A DNA stretch of 64,000 nucleotides from Microbacterium sp. MYb66 (GCF_002979435.1 NZ_PCOV01000004.1:62001-126000), one strand, 5' to 3'. Shown: positions 30,069 through 40,905, numbered from the stretch's first letter. Numbers and translations are program-made. Notes: generated from the letters alone by a model not told the origin.

Positions 30069-31643
30069 TCAGCGTGCCCGCAGATCCTTGCGGAGGATCT
30101 TCCCGGAGCTGGACTTGGGGATCATCTCGATGAACTCCACCTGCCGCACCTTCTCATGCGGCGCGACATGAGCGGCCACGTGAGTCATCACCGCGTCAGC
30201 GTCGAGCTCGGCTCCGCTCTGCCGCACCACGAAGGCCTTCGGCACTTCCTGGCCGTCTTCGTCGAACGCGCCGATCACGGCGGCGTCCGCGATGGCGGGA
30301 TGCTCGAGGAGCACTGCTTCCAGCACGGCCGGCGCGACCTGATAGCCCTTGTACTTGATGAGCTCTTTGAGTCGGTCCACGATCCGGTAGATGCCGTCGT
30401 GGGTGACCGTCGCGACATCGCCGGTGTGCAGCCAGCCGTCGGCGTCGAGCATCTCGGCGGTGGCCTCGGGGCGGTTGAGGTACCCGACCATGACCTGCGG
30501 GCCGCGCACCCACAGCTCGCCCGGTTCGCTGATGCCCTCCACAGGCACGGCGACGTCCTCGCCGGAGTCCGGGTCGACCAGCCGCGCCTCGGTGTTCGGC
30601 ACGAGGGGGCCGATGCCCGAGCGGTCGATGTCGTCGCGCGTCTCGGAGGTGAGGTTCACCGCGGGGCTGGTCTCCGTCATGCCGTACCCCTGGGTGACGA
30701 TGCAGCCGAGTCGGTTCGCCACCGCTGAGGCCAGCGCCCCGTCGAGCGGAGCGGCCCCGGAGAAGATCACCTTCACCGCGGAGAGATCGTATTGGTCGAC
30801 GATCGGATGCTTCGCGAGCGCGACGGCGATGGGCGGAGCCACGAACACCCAGGTCGTGCGGTGCTCGGCGATGGTGCGCAGGAACTCGGGGAGATCGAAC
30901 TTCGGCATCGTGACGAGCCCGGCCCGCTGGCGCAGGGCGAAGTTCAGCAGGACGGTCATCCCATAGATGTGGAAGAAGGGGAGTACGGCAAGGACGCGGT
31001 CGCTCGACCCGACACCGAGGACCGGCCGACACTGCGAGACGTTCGCCACGAGGTTCCGATGGGTGAGCATCACACCCTTCGGGCGCCCGGTGGTTCCGGA
31101 GGAGTAAGGGAGGACGGCGAGGTGGGTCGACGGGTCAAACGACACGTCCGGTGCCGGATGACCCTCGCCCAGGAGTGCGGGAAGCGACGGGTGCCCCTCT
31201 GCCCCGTCCAGCACGATGACGTGGTCCGCGGTGAACCCGAGCCGATCCGCGGCGGCCTGAGCGCCCGGCAGAAGCGGGGAGACGGTGACGAGCCAGGTCG
31301 CGCCGGCGTCGGTCAGCTGATTCGCGATCTCGTCGGCGGTGTAGAGCGAATTGATGGTCGTCGCCGTCGCACCTGCACGCAGGATGCCATGGAACACGGT
31401 GGCGAATGCGGGGACGTTCGGGCAGAGCACGGCGACCGTGGTGCCGACCCCGACGCCTCGAGCCGCCAGAGCGCCGGCGAACAGGTCGATCTGCCCGACC
31501 AGCTGGCGGTAGGTGGTGGTCGCTCCGCTCGCCCCGTCGACGAGGGCGACGGCGTCGAGTTCCGCCTCGTCGAGGTCGCCGAACAGGAAGTCGTAGATGG
31601 AGACCTCGGGGATCACCACATCGGGATAGGTACTGCGAACCAT
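30069..31643 (-). CDS. Acyl-CoA synthetase (AMP-forming, 4-coumarate:CoA ligase type)
   Basis: 524 residues. It activates a carboxylic acid to an acyl-adenylate and then an acyl-CoA. The ANL-superfamily motifs are present in order: SSGTTGRPKGVMLTH (AMP/phosphate loop), GYGMTETSP, GWLHTGDVA, then RLKELIKYKGYQV and the catalytic C-terminal PKSSSGKILRKDL Lys. The substrate is not evident; medium/long-chain fatty acid or an aromatic acid are both possible. The start at 31643 has an AAGGAG Shine-Dalgarno; an open frame continues upstream without one. It is a single gene on the minus strand. Confidence 0.88.
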   Translation of the reverse strand: MVRSTYPDVVIPEVSIYDFLFGDLDEAELDAVALVDGASGATTTYRQLVGQIDLFAGALAARGVGVGTTVAVLCPNVPAFATVFHGILRAGATATTINSLYTADEIANQLTDAGATWLVTVSPLLPGAQAAADRLGFTADHVIVLDGAEGHPSLPALLGEGHPAPDVSFDPSTHLAVLPYSSGTTGRPKGVMLTHRNLVANVSQCRPVLGVGSSDRVLAVLPFFHIYGMTVLLNFALRQRAGLVTMPKFDLPEFLRTIAEHRTTWVFVAPPIAVALAKHPIVDQYDLSAVKVIFSGAAPLDGALASAVANRLGCIVTQGYGMTETSPAVNLTSETRDDIDRSGIGPLVPNTEARLVDPDSGEDVAVPVEGISEPGELWVRGPQVMVGYLNRPEATAEMLDADGWLHTGDVATVTHDGIYRIVDRLKELIKYKGYQVAPAVLEAVLLEHPAIADAAVIGAFDEDGQEVPKAFVVRQSGAELDADAVMTHVAAHVAPHEKVRQVEFIEMIPKSSSGKILRKDLRAR

Positions 31644-31805
31644 GAGATCTCCTTCGATCCGGCCAGTCCGACGGCATCGTCGAATGCGATCCAGTGTCGC
31701 ATACAACGGCACTGCGTCCCAGAGTTCGAAGGGTTCAGACCATGCCGTTCGTGCCGATCAAGGCGGATTCGGAGGTCTGAGTTCGAGACGGGAGGAAGCC
31801 GCGAG

Positions 31806-31811
31806 TAGGCT
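31806..31811 (+). promoter_or_regulatory. -10 box of a leaderless transcript (TauE/SafE gene)
   Basis: TAGGCT ends 6 bases before the GTG at 31818, with no Shine-Dalgarno between, the spacing expected when transcription begins at the start codon. Confidence 0.55.
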
Positions 31812-31817
31812 GATGCG

Positions 31818-32615
31818 GTGAGTGACGTACAGGCCCCGGCAAGAGGGCCTCGTGCCTACACGGCGTTCATCGGAATCGGCCTCCTCGCCGGTCTCCTCTC
31901 CGGACTCTTCGGCGTCGGCGGCGGCACGGTCATCGTCCCGCTGCTGGTCCTCCTGCTGCACTTCGATCAGCGCCTCGCCGCCGGGACCTCCCTGGCGGCG
32001 ATCGTGCCGACGGCCAGCGTCGGCGTGATCTCCTACGCCACGACCGGGTCGGTGGCCTGGGTGCCCGCGATCATCCTCGCCGCCGGAGCGGTGGTCGGTG
32101 CACAGATCGGCACGCGCCTGCTGCCGCGTATTTCGCAGACCGCGCTGCGCTGGGGTTTCGTCGGCTTCCTGGTCGTCGTGATCGTCAGTCTCTTCCTGGT
32201 CATCCCCTCACGCGATGCCGCATTCGAACTCTCCTGGCTGACCGGCATCGCCCTGCTGGGGGTGGGCGTCGGCACCGGCATCCTCGCCGGGCTCATCGGT
32301 GTCGGCGGTGGCGTGATCGTCGTCCCCGTGCTCATGCTGGCCTTCGGCACGAGCGACCTGGTCGCGAAGGGCACTTCACTGCTCATGATGATCCCGACGG
32401 CGATCTCCGGCACGGTCGGCAACTTCCGCAACCGCAACGTCGACCTCCTCGCCGCGCTGCTCATCGGCGTCTCGGCCTGCACGACCACCGCCCTCGGAGC
32501 CTGGCTGGCCACGATCGTCGATCCCACTGTGGGAAACATGTTGTTCGCGGCATATCTCGTGGTCATCGCCGTGCAGATGGCGATCAAGGCGATCCGAGGG
32601 CGCAAGCGCGGTTGA
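31818..32615 (+). CDS. TauE/SafE (TSUP) family membrane transporter
   Basis: 265 residues with about eight hydrophobic segments. Two copies of the family signature are present: LLSGLFGVGGGTVIVPLL near residue 28 and LAGLIGVGGGVIVVPVL near residue 162. Family members export sulfite, sulfoacetate or other organic anions; the substrate here cannot be told. The GTG start follows a -10-like TAGGCT by 6 bases, suggesting a leaderless mRNA. It precedes the dehydratase pair by 28 bases. Confidence 0.85.
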   Translation: MSDVQAPARGPRAYTAFIGIGLLAGLLSGLFGVGGGTVIVPLLVLLLHFDQRLAAGTSLAAIVPTASVGVISYATTGSVAWVPAIILAAGAVVGAQIGTRLLPRISQTALRWGFVGFLVVVIVSLFLVIPSRDAAFELSWLTGIALLGVGVGTGILAGLIGVGGGVIVVPVLMLAFGTSDLVAKGTSLLMMIPTAISGTVGNFRNRNVDLLAALLIGVSACTTTALGAWLATIVDPTVGNMLFAAYLVVIAVQMAIKAIRGRKRG

Positions 32616-32631
32616 CCCGGCTGTGCCTCGG

Positions 32632-32637
32632 TAGGAT
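32632..32637 (+). promoter_or_regulatory. -10 box of a leaderless transcript (dehydratase operon)
   Basis: TAGGAT ends 6 bases before the GTG at 32644. No Shine-Dalgarno is present. Confidence 0.55.
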
Positions 32638-32643
32638 CGAGGG

Positions 32644-33111
32644 GTGGCAGTGAACCAAGATCTGATCGGCCGGGAGTTCCCGCCGACGGCCCCGTACCTC
32701 GTCGGCCGTGAGAAGGTGCGTGAGTTCGCTCGCGCCGTCTTCGCCGACGCCCCGCAGCACACCGACGTCAAGGCGGCCCGCGCGGCCGGCTTCTCCGACG
32801 TGGTCGCTCCGCCGACCTTCGCGATGGTCATCCAGGACCTCACCCTCCAGCAGCTGCTGGGGCAGGAGGACTCCGGGATCGTGCTCGCCCGCACGATCCA
32901 CGCCGAGCAGCGCTTCACGTACACGCGACCCATCATCGCGGGCGACGAGCTCACCGCACAGCTGCGTGTCACCGGCATCCGGATGATGGGCGGCAACGCC
33001 ATGATCACCAGCGAGGCCGAGATCACCGACCCCGCGGGGGCCCATGTCGTCACGGCCACCAGCGTGCTGCTGGTCGGAGCGGAGACCACGGACGAAGGGG
33101 AGGCCGCCTGA
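32644..33111 (+). CDS. HadA-like dehydratase subunit (FAS1-type MaoC fold)
   Basis: 155 residues with a hot-dog fold. It starts with NQDLIGREFPPTAPYLVGREKVREFARAV, typical of the N-terminal-type MaoC dehydratases (HadA/HadC of mycobacterial (3R)-hydroxyacyl-ACP dehydratase). It lacks an obvious catalytic D-x4-H motif and needs its partner. Its stop overlaps the ATG of the next gene, so the two subunits are co-translated. Likely role: the dehydration step in fatty-acid elongation or a related acyl-thioester pathway. Confidence 0.85.
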   Translation: MAVNQDLIGREFPPTAPYLVGREKVREFARAVFADAPQHTDVKAARAAGFSDVVAPPTFAMVIQDLTLQQLLGQEDSGIVLARTIHAEQRFTYTRPIIAGDELTAQLRVTGIRMMGGNAMITSEAEITDPAGAHVVTATSVLLVGAETTDEGEAA

Positions 33112-33509
33112 TGGGCTACACCGTCGGAGACGTTCTCGCCGAGCGCACCGTGCACCTCACCCGCGAGTCTCTCGTGCGCTACGCCGGAGCATCCGGAGAC
33201 TTCAACCCCATCCACTACCGCGATGACGTGGCCGAGTCCGTCGGCCTCCCCGGAGTTCTCGCGCACGGCATGCTCACGATGGGCATCGCCTCATCGGTCG
33301 TCGTCGCGGCACTCGACCCGCAGACCCGGATCCTCGACTACGGCGTGCGCTTCACCAAGCCGGTCGTCGTCGATGCGGAGGACGGGGCCGACATCCACGT
33401 CGTGGCCACGGTCGGCGCGGTCGACGATGAGGTCGCGCGCATCGATCTCAAGGTCACGTTCGGCGAGACGACGGTGCTCGTCAAGGCGCAGCTGCGCGTC
33501 GCCGTCTGA
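33111..33509 (+). CDS. HadB-like catalytic dehydratase subunit (MaoC family)
   Basis: 132 residues. The MaoC active-site pattern is clear: GDFNPIHYRDDVAESVGLPGVLAHGML, with Asp and His of the hydratase-2 motif (D-F-N-P-I-H). It would form a heterodimer with the upstream HadA-like protein, HadB providing the catalytic dyad. One-base overlap with the upstream gene; murB follows 13 bases later. Confidence 0.88.
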   Translation: MGYTVGDVLAERTVHLTRESLVRYAGASGDFNPIHYRDDVAESVGLPGVLAHGMLTMGIASSVVVAALDPQTRILDYGVRFTKPVVVDAEDGADIHVVATVGAVDDEVARIDLKVTFGETTVLVKAQLRVAV

Positions 33510-33522
33510 TGAGGACGGTCTG

Positions 33523-34656
33523 ATGCGGGAGATCGAGTCGATCCGGCTCGCGGAGCTGACGACGCTTCGCACCGGTGCAGCCCCGGAGCGGATGCTGGAG
33601 GCGTCGACGACCGAAGGCCTGGTCGAGGCGCTGCGCGAGACGTGGCGACGCGGCGACGAGTGGTTCGTGCTCGGCGGCGGCTCCAACCTCTTCGTCGGCG
33701 ACGAGCCGTTCGAGGGCACGGTGATCTGCGTGCGCACCGAGGGCATCGAAGAGCTGCCGTCCCCGCATCCGGGCCGTATCCGCCTGCGGGCACAGGCCGG
33801 GCACGGCTGGGACGACCTGGTAGCCCATGCCGTCGCTCACGGCTATGCGGGCCTGGAGGCCATGAGCGGGATCCCCGGCACCGTCGGCGCTGCCCCGGTA
33901 CAGAACATCGGTGCCTACGGGCAGGAGATCCAGGAGACGCTGGTCGAGGTCGAGCTGATCGACGAGTCGACCGGGGAGATCTCCACAGTTCCCGCCGCCG
34001 AGCTCGGGCTGGGCTTCCGCACCTCGGTCCTGAAGCATCACCACGGCAGCGTTCCGTTGCGCCGTGCCGTGATCCTCTCCGTGACCCTCGACCTGCTGGT
34101 CGCGGGTGAGCGCGTGGTGCGCGGCGAGCAGCTGCGTCGCGCGCTGGGCCTGACCGACGACACGCCCGTTCCGCTGGGCTGGGTGCGCGAGCGCATCCTC
34201 GCGACCCGCGCCTCGAAGGGAATGCTGCTCGATGCCGACGACCCCGACACGCACGGCGTCGGTTCGTTCTTCCAGAACGCGATCGTGACGGCGGCGGTGG
34301 CCAGGGCACTGCCGCCGGAGTGCCCGCGCTGGCCGGTCGCGCCGGACCTCGACGCGGTGACGGTGATCCCGCTCGCGTCCTACGACGGATTGGTCCCGCA
34401 GTCGAAGCCCGCCGTGGTCTCCGACGTCAAGGTGAGCGCGGCCTGGCTGATCGAGCAGGCCGGCATCCGCAAGGGCTTCAAGCTCCCGCGCTCGCGCGCC
34501 TCGGTGTCGACGAAGCACGCGCTGGCGCTGACCAACCGCGGCGGCGCGTCCGCTGGCGAGGTCGCCGAGCTTGCACGATTCATCCAGAGCAGGGTGCACG
34601 CCGAGTTCGGTCTCGTGCTGCAGCCCGAGCCCGTGCTCGTCGGCGTCGAGCTGTAG
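33523..34656 (+). CDS. murB: UDP-N-acetylenolpyruvoylglucosamine reductase
   Basis: 377 residues. An FAD enzyme that makes UDP-MurNAc using NADPH in peptidoglycan synthesis. Seen: LGGGSNLFV (FAD-binding), MSGIPGTVGAAPVQNIGAYGQEI and the catalytic Ser in GVGSFFQNAIV. The C-terminal domain ends EFGLVLQPEPVLVGVEL. The ATG at 33523 is 13 bases after the dehydratase stop. Long for the family (E. coli 342). Confidence 0.96.
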   Translation: MREIESIRLAELTTLRTGAAPERMLEASTTEGLVEALRETWRRGDEWFVLGGGSNLFVGDEPFEGTVICVRTEGIEELPSPHPGRIRLRAQAGHGWDDLVAHAVAHGYAGLEAMSGIPGTVGAAPVQNIGAYGQEIQETLVEVELIDESTGEISTVPAAELGLGFRTSVLKHHHGSVPLRRAVILSVTLDLLVAGERVVRGEQLRRALGLTDDTPVPLGWVRERILATRASKGMLLDADDPDTHGVGSFFQNAIVTAAVARALPPECPRWPVAPDLDAVTVIPLASYDGLVPQSKPAVVSDVKVSAAWLIEQAGIRKGFKLPRSRASVSTKHALALTNRGGASAGEVAELARFIQSRVHAEFGLVLQPEPVLVGVEL

Positions 34657-34675
34657 CGGCGTCGGCTGTCGCGAC

Positions 34676-34681
34676 TACACT
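34676..34681 (+). promoter_or_regulatory. -10 box of a leaderless transcript (VOC gene)
   Basis: TACACT ends 6 bases before the ATG at 34688, with no Shine-Dalgarno. Confidence 0.5.
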
Positions 34682-34687
34682 CGCGGG

Positions 34688-35089
34688 ATGAGCGGACTGA
34701 CCCCGTACCTGCTTTTCCCCGGCAATGCCGCGGAGGCCCTGCGTCACTATCAGTCGGTGTTCGGCGGTGACCTGCAGCTTCTCGACTACGCGACCGCAGG
34801 TCGGCACGACGGGCCGGGCGATGCGATCGCACACGGGCAGCTGGGCGGGCTGGTGGAGATCGCGGGAGCGGATGCCGGAGCCGACGACGATGCCGTGCAG
34901 ATGGGCGGCATGTTCCTCTCGCTGCTCGGCACGGCCGACGCGTTGACGCTGACCGGCTGGTACGACATGCTCGCAGCGGACGGTCGAGTTATCGATGCGT
35001 TGCAGAAGCGCCCATGGGGCGATTACGACGGCACGTTGGTCGACCGCTACGGCATCCGCTGGCTGATCGGGTTCCACCCCGAGGACTGA
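34688..35089 (+). CDS. VOC-superfamily (PhnB/glyoxalase-like) protein
   Basis: 133 residues. It starts MSGLTPYLLFPGNAAEALRHYQSVFGGDL, the hallmark of the PhnB-like branch of the vicinal-oxygen-chelate fold, and ends YGIRWLIGFHPED. Members of this branch often lack a defined reaction. Metal ligands are not certain from sequence: His41 or His50-type residues and a C-terminal Glu/Asp are candidates. Its 3' end overlaps the oppositely oriented membrane-protein gene by 43 bases. Confidence 0.8.
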   Translation: MSGLTPYLLFPGNAAEALRHYQSVFGGDLQLLDYATAGRHDGPGDAIAHGQLGGLVEIAGADAGADDDAVQMGGMFLSLLGTADALTLTGWYDMLAADGRVIDALQKRPWGDYDGTLVDRYGIRWLIGFHPED

Positions 35090-35484
35090 GGTGTCCCGAT
35101 GCCGAAGTAGGGACGAGACGACGGCAGGAAGATCAACACGACCGCCGCGGTGGTGAGGGAGAGGGCCGCGAGGCCGGCCCAGAACTCCCAGATCGGGGCC
35201 GCTACCGCCGGAACGTAGAGCGCGAGCGGGAGCGGGAACAGCAGAGTCGCGTATCGGGCCCACGACTTTCGTCTGATCACCAGCACGGTGATGGTCGCGT
35301 AGACGACCACCGGTACGAAGGGGAGCACACTGAGCCACTGACGCGACTCTCCTCCCCAGTACCAGAGGAAGGGAGCGACCGCGAGGGAGAGGAAGAAGAC
35401 CAGCACGGTCACCGTGATCAGGATGGCGAAGGCCGCCCGCAGAGTCACGGGCATCCGCTCATCCTCGTGCTCGCCGTTCGTCAT
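35047..35484 (-). CDS. Small four-helix membrane protein, unknown function
   Basis: 145 residues from the ATG at 35484 (MTNGEHEDERMPV). Four hydrophobic segments lie at about 14-34, 44-62, 72-88 and 92-112, with a short hydrophilic C-terminus. No family was recognised. The ATG at 35454 (MPVTLRAAF) has a better-spaced GAGGA Shine-Dalgarno and may be the true start. The 3' end overlaps the VOC gene tail to tail. Confidence 0.6.
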   Translation of the reverse strand: MTNGEHEDERMPVTLRAAFAILITVTVLVFFLSLAVAPFLWYWGGESRQWLSVLPFVPVVVYATITVLVIRRKSWARYATLLFPLPLALYVPAVAAPIWEFWAGLAALSLTTAAVVLIFLPSSRPYFGIGTPQSSGWNPISQRMP

Positions 35485-35582
35485 GCCTCCAGTATCGCTG
35501 ACCCTCGCCTCAGGGCAGGGAGACATCGTGACGAAGGCCCCTCCCGTCTGCAGACGGGAGGGGCCTTCGTCGGTTCCGCAGC

Positions 35583-36782
35583 TCAGGCGAACAGCCGCTG
35601 CAGGCGCTGGATGCCCTCGAGCAGCTGGTCGTCGCCGAGCGCGTACGACATGCGGATGTAGCCGGACGGACCGAAGGCCTCACCGGGAACGACCGCGACC
35701 TCGGCCTGCTCCAGGATGAGATCGGCGAGTTCGAGCGAGGTGGTCGGCGTCACGCCGCCCCAGGTGCGACCGAGGAGGCCCTGCACGTCGGGGTAGACGT
35801 AGAACGCGCCGAGCGGGTTCGGCACCACGAGGCCGTCGATCTTCGACAGCTCCGAGACGATGAGCTTGCGCCGGCGGTCGAAGGCCTCGCGGAACTGCTC
35901 CGCCTCGGTCTGCGGTCCGTTGAGGGCGGCGATCGCGGCCTTCTGTGCGACGTTGTTCACGTTGCTCGTCAGGTGGGACTGCAGGTTGCCGGCGATCTTG
36001 ATGGCATCGGCGGGGCCGACCATCCAGCCCACGCGCCAGCCGGTCATGGCGTAGGTCTTCGCCACGCCGTTCACCAGGATGGTCTGCCCGGCGACCGCGG
36101 GGACCGCCTCGACGATCGAGGTCGCCTTGACGCCCTCATACGTGAGGTTCTGGTAGATCTCGTCGCTGATGATCCAGATGCCGTGCTCGAGAGCCCATTC
36201 GCCGATGGCCTGGGTCTCTTCGGCGGTGTACACCGAGCCGGTCGGGTTCGACGGCGAGACGAAGACGAGCACAGTAGTGCGCGCGGTGCGAGCGGCCTCG
36301 AGCTGCTCGACCGTGACCTTGTACTCCTGGTCCGCGCCGGCGAAGACCTCGACCGGAGTGCCGTCGGCGAGACGGATGGCCTCGGGGTAGGTGGTCCAGT
36401 ACGGTGCCGGCAGCAGCACCTCGTCGCCGGGGTTCACCACGGCCTGGAACGCCTGATAGACGGACTGCTTGCCGCCGTTGGTGACGATGACCTGGCTGGG
36501 GGAGACCTCGAGACCGGAGTCGCGCAGGGTCTTCGCGGCGATCGCCTCGCGCAGGGCCGGAAGGCCGGGTGCGGGCGTGTAGCGGTAGCTCGACGGATCT
36601 GCGAGAGCCTCGGCCGCGGCATCCACGATGAACTGCGGCGTCGCGAAGTCGGGCTCGCCGGCAGCGTACGAGATGACGTCCTTGCCTTCGGCCTTGAGGG
36701 CCTTGGCCTTGGCGTCGACCTTCAGAGTCGCGGACTCGGCGATGGCGGACAGCTTGCGGGAGAGAGGAGCGCGTTCGGTCAC
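35583..36782 (-). CDS. Aspartate-type pyridoxal-phosphate aminotransferase (class I)
   Basis: 399 residues. Transfers amino groups between aspartate (or a similar amino acid) and 2-oxoglutarate. Fold-type I motifs: [27 protein letters not shown] and the PLP-lysine segment [16 protein letters not shown]. It resembles the Ib subgroup (AspC/AspB of Gram-positives). The GTG start gives [16 protein letters not shown]; a TACGCT -10 box ends 7 bases upstream with no Shine-Dalgarno, so the mRNA is probably leaderless. It lies 82 bases downstream of ald on the same strand. Confidence 0.9.
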   Translation of the reverse strand: MTERAPLSRKLSAIAESATLKVDAKAKALKAEGKDVISYAAGEPDFATPQFIVDAAAEALADPSSYRYTPAPGLPALREAIAAKTLRDSGLEVSPSQVIVTNGGKQSVYQAFQAVVNPGDEVLLPAPYWTTYPEAIRLADGTPVEVFAGADQEYKVTVEQLEAARTARTTVLVFVSPSNPTGSVYTAEETQAIGEWALEHGIWIISDEIYQNLTYEGVKATSIVEAVPAVAGQTILVNGVAKTYAMTGWRVGWMVGPADAIKIAGNLQSHLTSNVNNVAQKAAIAALNGPQTEAEQFREAFDRRRKLIVSELSKIDGLVVPNPLGAFYVYPDVQGLLGRTWGGVTPTTSLELADLILEQAEVAVVPGEAFGPSGYIRMSYALGDDQLLEGIQRLQRLFA

Positions 36783-36789
36783 GATTACG

Positions 36790-36795
36790 AGCGTA
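36790..36795 (-). promoter_or_regulatory. -10 box of a leaderless transcript (aminotransferase)
   Basis: On the minus strand TACGCT is followed by 7 bases and then the GTG at 36782. The same TACGCT-N7 layout occurs at gabT. Confidence 0.5.
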
Positions 36796-36864
36796 CTCGG
36801 GTCGGTGCGGCGGGTGAGGTGTCGGAAGCCGCCAAGATCCGAGCTTCTTTCGGGTTCGCCAGGG

Positions 36865-37959
36865 TCAGTCCGTCGTGAGGCCGTGTGCCTGCGCGACGGC
36901 ATCCAGGGTGATCCGTCCGCCCTGGACGTTCAGACCCTTCGCGAGAGACGGATCGTCGGATGCCGCGCGATCCCAGCCCTTGCCGGCGATCGCCGAGACG
37001 TAGGGCAGGGTCGCGTTGGTCAGGGCACGTGTCGCTGTCTCCGGCACGGCGCCGGGCATGTTCGCGACGCAGTAGTAGATCGAGTCGTGCACCTCGAACG
37101 TCGGGTCGTCGTGGGTGGTCGGTCGCGAGCCCTCGAAGCATCCGCCCTGGTCGATCGCGATGTCGACGAGCACCGAGCCCGGCTTCATCGCGGCGACCAT
37201 GTCATCGGTGACGAGCTTGGGCGCGGCGGCACCGGGGATGAGCACCGAGCCGATGACCAGGTCGGCGGTCGCGAGCTCCTCGGCGATGTCGTAGCGGCTC
37301 GACGCACGCGTCTCCAGCGCTCCGCCGTAGCGGTGCTCGAGCTCACGCAGGCGCGGCAGCGCCACGTCGACCACCGTGACCTTCGAGCCGAGGCCCAGGG
37401 CGTTCGCGGCCGCATGCTCTCCGGCGACACCGCCGCCGATCACCACGGTCTTCGCGCGCGGTGTGCCGGCGATGCCGCCGAGGAGCATGCCACGGCCGCC
37501 CTGCGAGCGGAGCAGCGAGTACGAGCCCATCGTGACCGAGAGGCGCCCGGCGATCTCGCTCATCGGCACGAGCAGCGGCAGGGTGCGGTCGGGCAGCTGC
37601 ACCGTCTCGTAGGCGACCGCCGTGGTCCCGGCATCCATGAGGGCCGTGGTCAGGGCGCGGTCGGCGGCGAGGTGCAGGTAGGTGAAGAGCGTGAGGTCGG
37701 AGCGAAGGAAGCCGTACTCCTGAGCGATCGGCTCCTTGACCTTGATGACCAGGTCGGCCTCGCCCCAGGCATCTGCGGCGGTCGCGACGATCTCGGCACC
37801 GGCGGCGCGGTACGCGTCGTCCGTGATGCGCGAGCCGAGACCGGCACCGGACTGCACGAGGACGCGATGGCCCTCGCGGACGAGGCGGTCGGCACCGGCC
37901 GGGGTGAGGGCGACGCGGTTCTCGTTGTTCTTGACCTCGGTCGGGACGCCGATCTTCAT
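36865..37959 (-). CDS. ald: Alanine dehydrogenase
   Basis: 364 residues. NAD-dependent interconversion of L-alanine and pyruvate plus ammonia. The N-terminus [20 protein letters not shown] is diagnostic. The NAD-binding [17 protein letters not shown] lies near residue 175, and catalytic Lys (VKVKEP-type, here VIKVKEP) and His (TYLHLA) are present. The ATG at 37959 has a perfect AGGAGG Shine-Dalgarno. It is divergent from an Lrp/AsnC regulator, the same layout as mycobacterial ald-aldR. Confidence 0.96.
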   Translation of the reverse strand: MKIGVPTEVKNNENRVALTPAGADRLVREGHRVLVQSGAGLGSRITDDAYRAAGAEIVATAADAWGEADLVIKVKEPIAQEYGFLRSDLTLFTYLHLAADRALTTALMDAGTTAVAYETVQLPDRTLPLLVPMSEIAGRLSVTMGSYSLLRSQGGRGMLLGGIAGTPRAKTVVIGGGVAGEHAAANALGLGSKVTVVDVALPRLRELEHRYGGALETRASSRYDIAEELATADLVIGSVLIPGAAAPKLVTDDMVAAMKPGSVLVDIAIDQGGCFEGSRPTTHDDPTFEVHDSIYYCVANMPGAVPETATRALTNATLPYVSAIAGKGWDRAASDDPSLAKGLNVQGGRITLDAVAQAHGLTTD

Positions 37960-38014
37960 TGATCCTCCTGGGATGGTGTACGTGGTTCGGCACCCAGGAT
38001 CGCAGAAACATCGA

Positions 38015-38030
38015 AGATTCAACAGAATCT
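38015..38030. promoter_or_regulatory. Candidate Lrp/AldR operator
   Basis: AGATTC-AACA-GAATCT is a perfect inverted repeat between ald and the Lrp gene, followed by a further GAAGATGATTC half-site-like sequence. It is a good candidate site for the divergently encoded regulator. Confidence 0.5.
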
Positions 38031-38062
38031 GTGAAGATGATTCGCGTGACGCGGAAATGCTG

Positions 38063-38068
38063 AATAAT
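38063..38068 (+). promoter_or_regulatory. -10 box of a leaderless transcript (Lrp regulator)
   Basis: AATAAT ends 7 bases before the ATG at 38076. This spacing favours 38076 over the ATG at 38067. Confidence 0.5.
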
Positions 38069-38075
38069 GCTTCGC

Positions 38076-38585
38076 ATGGAGACGAGATCTGACGCCCCCG
38101 AGCCGAACACCGTTCGGGCCCCTGCGCTCGACCCGATCGACGCGAGGATCGTCCGCCTGCTCACGGCCGACGGACGGATGACGAATGCCGAGCTCGCCGG
38201 TCGTCTCGGCGTCGCTCCCTCGACGGCCCACGCCCGGCTGCGCGCCCTCGTCGACCGCGGCGTGATCACGGGATTCCATGCCAGCGTGGACGAGCGGATG
38301 CTGGGCGCCGGACTCCAGGCTGTCATCGGCGTCACCCTGCGCCCGAGCGGCCGCCGCGAGAGCATCGTGGAGTTCGCCGACCGCGTGCGCGTGCTGCCGC
38401 AGGTGATCCAGGTGTTCTTCCTCGGCGGGGATGACGACTTCCTCCTGCACATCGCCGTCGCGGACTCCTCGGAGATGCGCGAGTTCGTGCTCGAGCATCT
38501 GTCGGCCCAGAGCAGCGTCGCCTCGACGCGCACGAGCATCGTGTTCGACTACCACCGGAACTCGGTCGCCGCCTCGTTCCATTGA
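38076..38585 (+). CDS. Lrp/AsnC-family transcriptional regulator (AldR-like)
   Basis: 169 residues. N-terminal winged helix-turn-helix (DPIDARIVRLLTADGRMTNAELAGRLGVAPSTAHARLRALV) followed by the RAM effector-binding domain (TGFHASVDERMLGAGLQAVIGVTL). By analogy with the divergent ald-aldR pair of mycobacteria it probably controls ald in response to alanine. The start at 38076 is chosen because a -10-like AATAAT ends 7 bases earlier; ATG 38067 would add three residues. Confidence 0.88.
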   Translation: METRSDAPEPNTVRAPALDPIDARIVRLLTADGRMTNAELAGRLGVAPSTAHARLRALVDRGVITGFHASVDERMLGAGLQAVIGVTLRPSGRRESIVEFADRVRVLPQVIQVFFLGGDDDFLLHIAVADSSEMREFVLEHLSAQSSVASTRTSIVFDYHRNSVAASFH

Positions 38586-38667
38586 GCCGACCGTGCCGGC
38601 GGCGGAATCAGTGCTCGGTGGCGCCCGACAGGACAGCGGCCAGCCGTTCGAGCCGAGCGACGCCCGG

Positions 38668-39099
38668 TCAGGCGCCGTAGGAGGCGGGCAGAGCGCAGTA
38701 GTCGGCGAAGCGCCGTGTCGGATGCGCAGGGTCGGTCACATCGACGATCGACCCCGCGACCGTGTGCGGAGGCTCGTCGCCCGCCAGCTGCCACACCGCG
38801 TAGTTCCACATGCCTCTGGTGCGCTCGCCGAGCAGGGTCGCCGGGCCGGAGAGCAGGAGGATGCCGTCGCTCTTCGGGTCTTCGCGGAACGCCGTGACCA
38901 CCGCGCGCACGTCCGATTCTTCTCCGTCCGCGGAATGCTCGCGGATGACTTGCTGACCTGCCGCGGCCAGCGCCGTCGACAGCGCATCCGCGGCCTCTCT
39001 CGAACGCTCGGCATCTGCTCCGGCGACCGCGAGCAGCCGCCGACCTCGCGGGTAGAAGTGCAGGAACTCGGAGGCGATGTCCGCCCAGACGTCGGTCAT
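38668..39099 (-). CDS. Conserved hypothetical protein
   Basis: 143 residues from the ATG at 39099 (MTDVWADIASEFLHFYPRGRRLLAVAGADAERS). The RLLAVAGADAERSREAADALSTALAAAG stretch recalls the start of kinase or Rossmann-like folds, but no complete P-loop is present. No membrane segment or signal peptide. Function unknown. It lies between the Lrp regulator and aceB, on the minus strand upstream of no other gene. Confidence 0.65.
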   Translation of the reverse strand: MTDVWADIASEFLHFYPRGRRLLAVAGADAERSREAADALSTALAAAGQQVIREHSADGEESDVRAVVTAFREDPKSDGILLLSGPATLLGERTRGMWNYAVWQLAGDEPPHTVAGSIVDVTDPAHPTRRFADYCALPASYGA

Positions 39100-39144
39100 G
39101 CCTCCAGGCTACGCCCGCCAGGGCGCGCGGGCACCGGGCACGAG

Positions 39145-39188
39145 AAGAGCCCCCGGGCCACGGCATCCGCCGCAGCTCGGGGGCTCTT
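39145..39188 (-). terminator. aceB terminator
   Basis: An 11-bp stem (39145-39155 with 39178-39188) lies just past the aceB stop at 39197. Its position fits the end of the aceA-aceB transcript. Confidence 0.65.
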
Positions 39189-39196
39189 TCGTGCGC

Positions 39197-40852
<1,656 letters not shown>

Positions 40853-40905
40853 GATCTGGAGTCCTTTGAGTCGTGTCGAGCACCTCGACGAAGAGGGGCG
40901 TGGGA

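Noticed and set aside
31644..31712. Upstream extension of the acyl-CoA synthetase by 23 codons
   Set aside because: The extension is Arg-rich and has no ribosome binding site, while the internal ATG has AAGGAG and starts with a family-like sequence.
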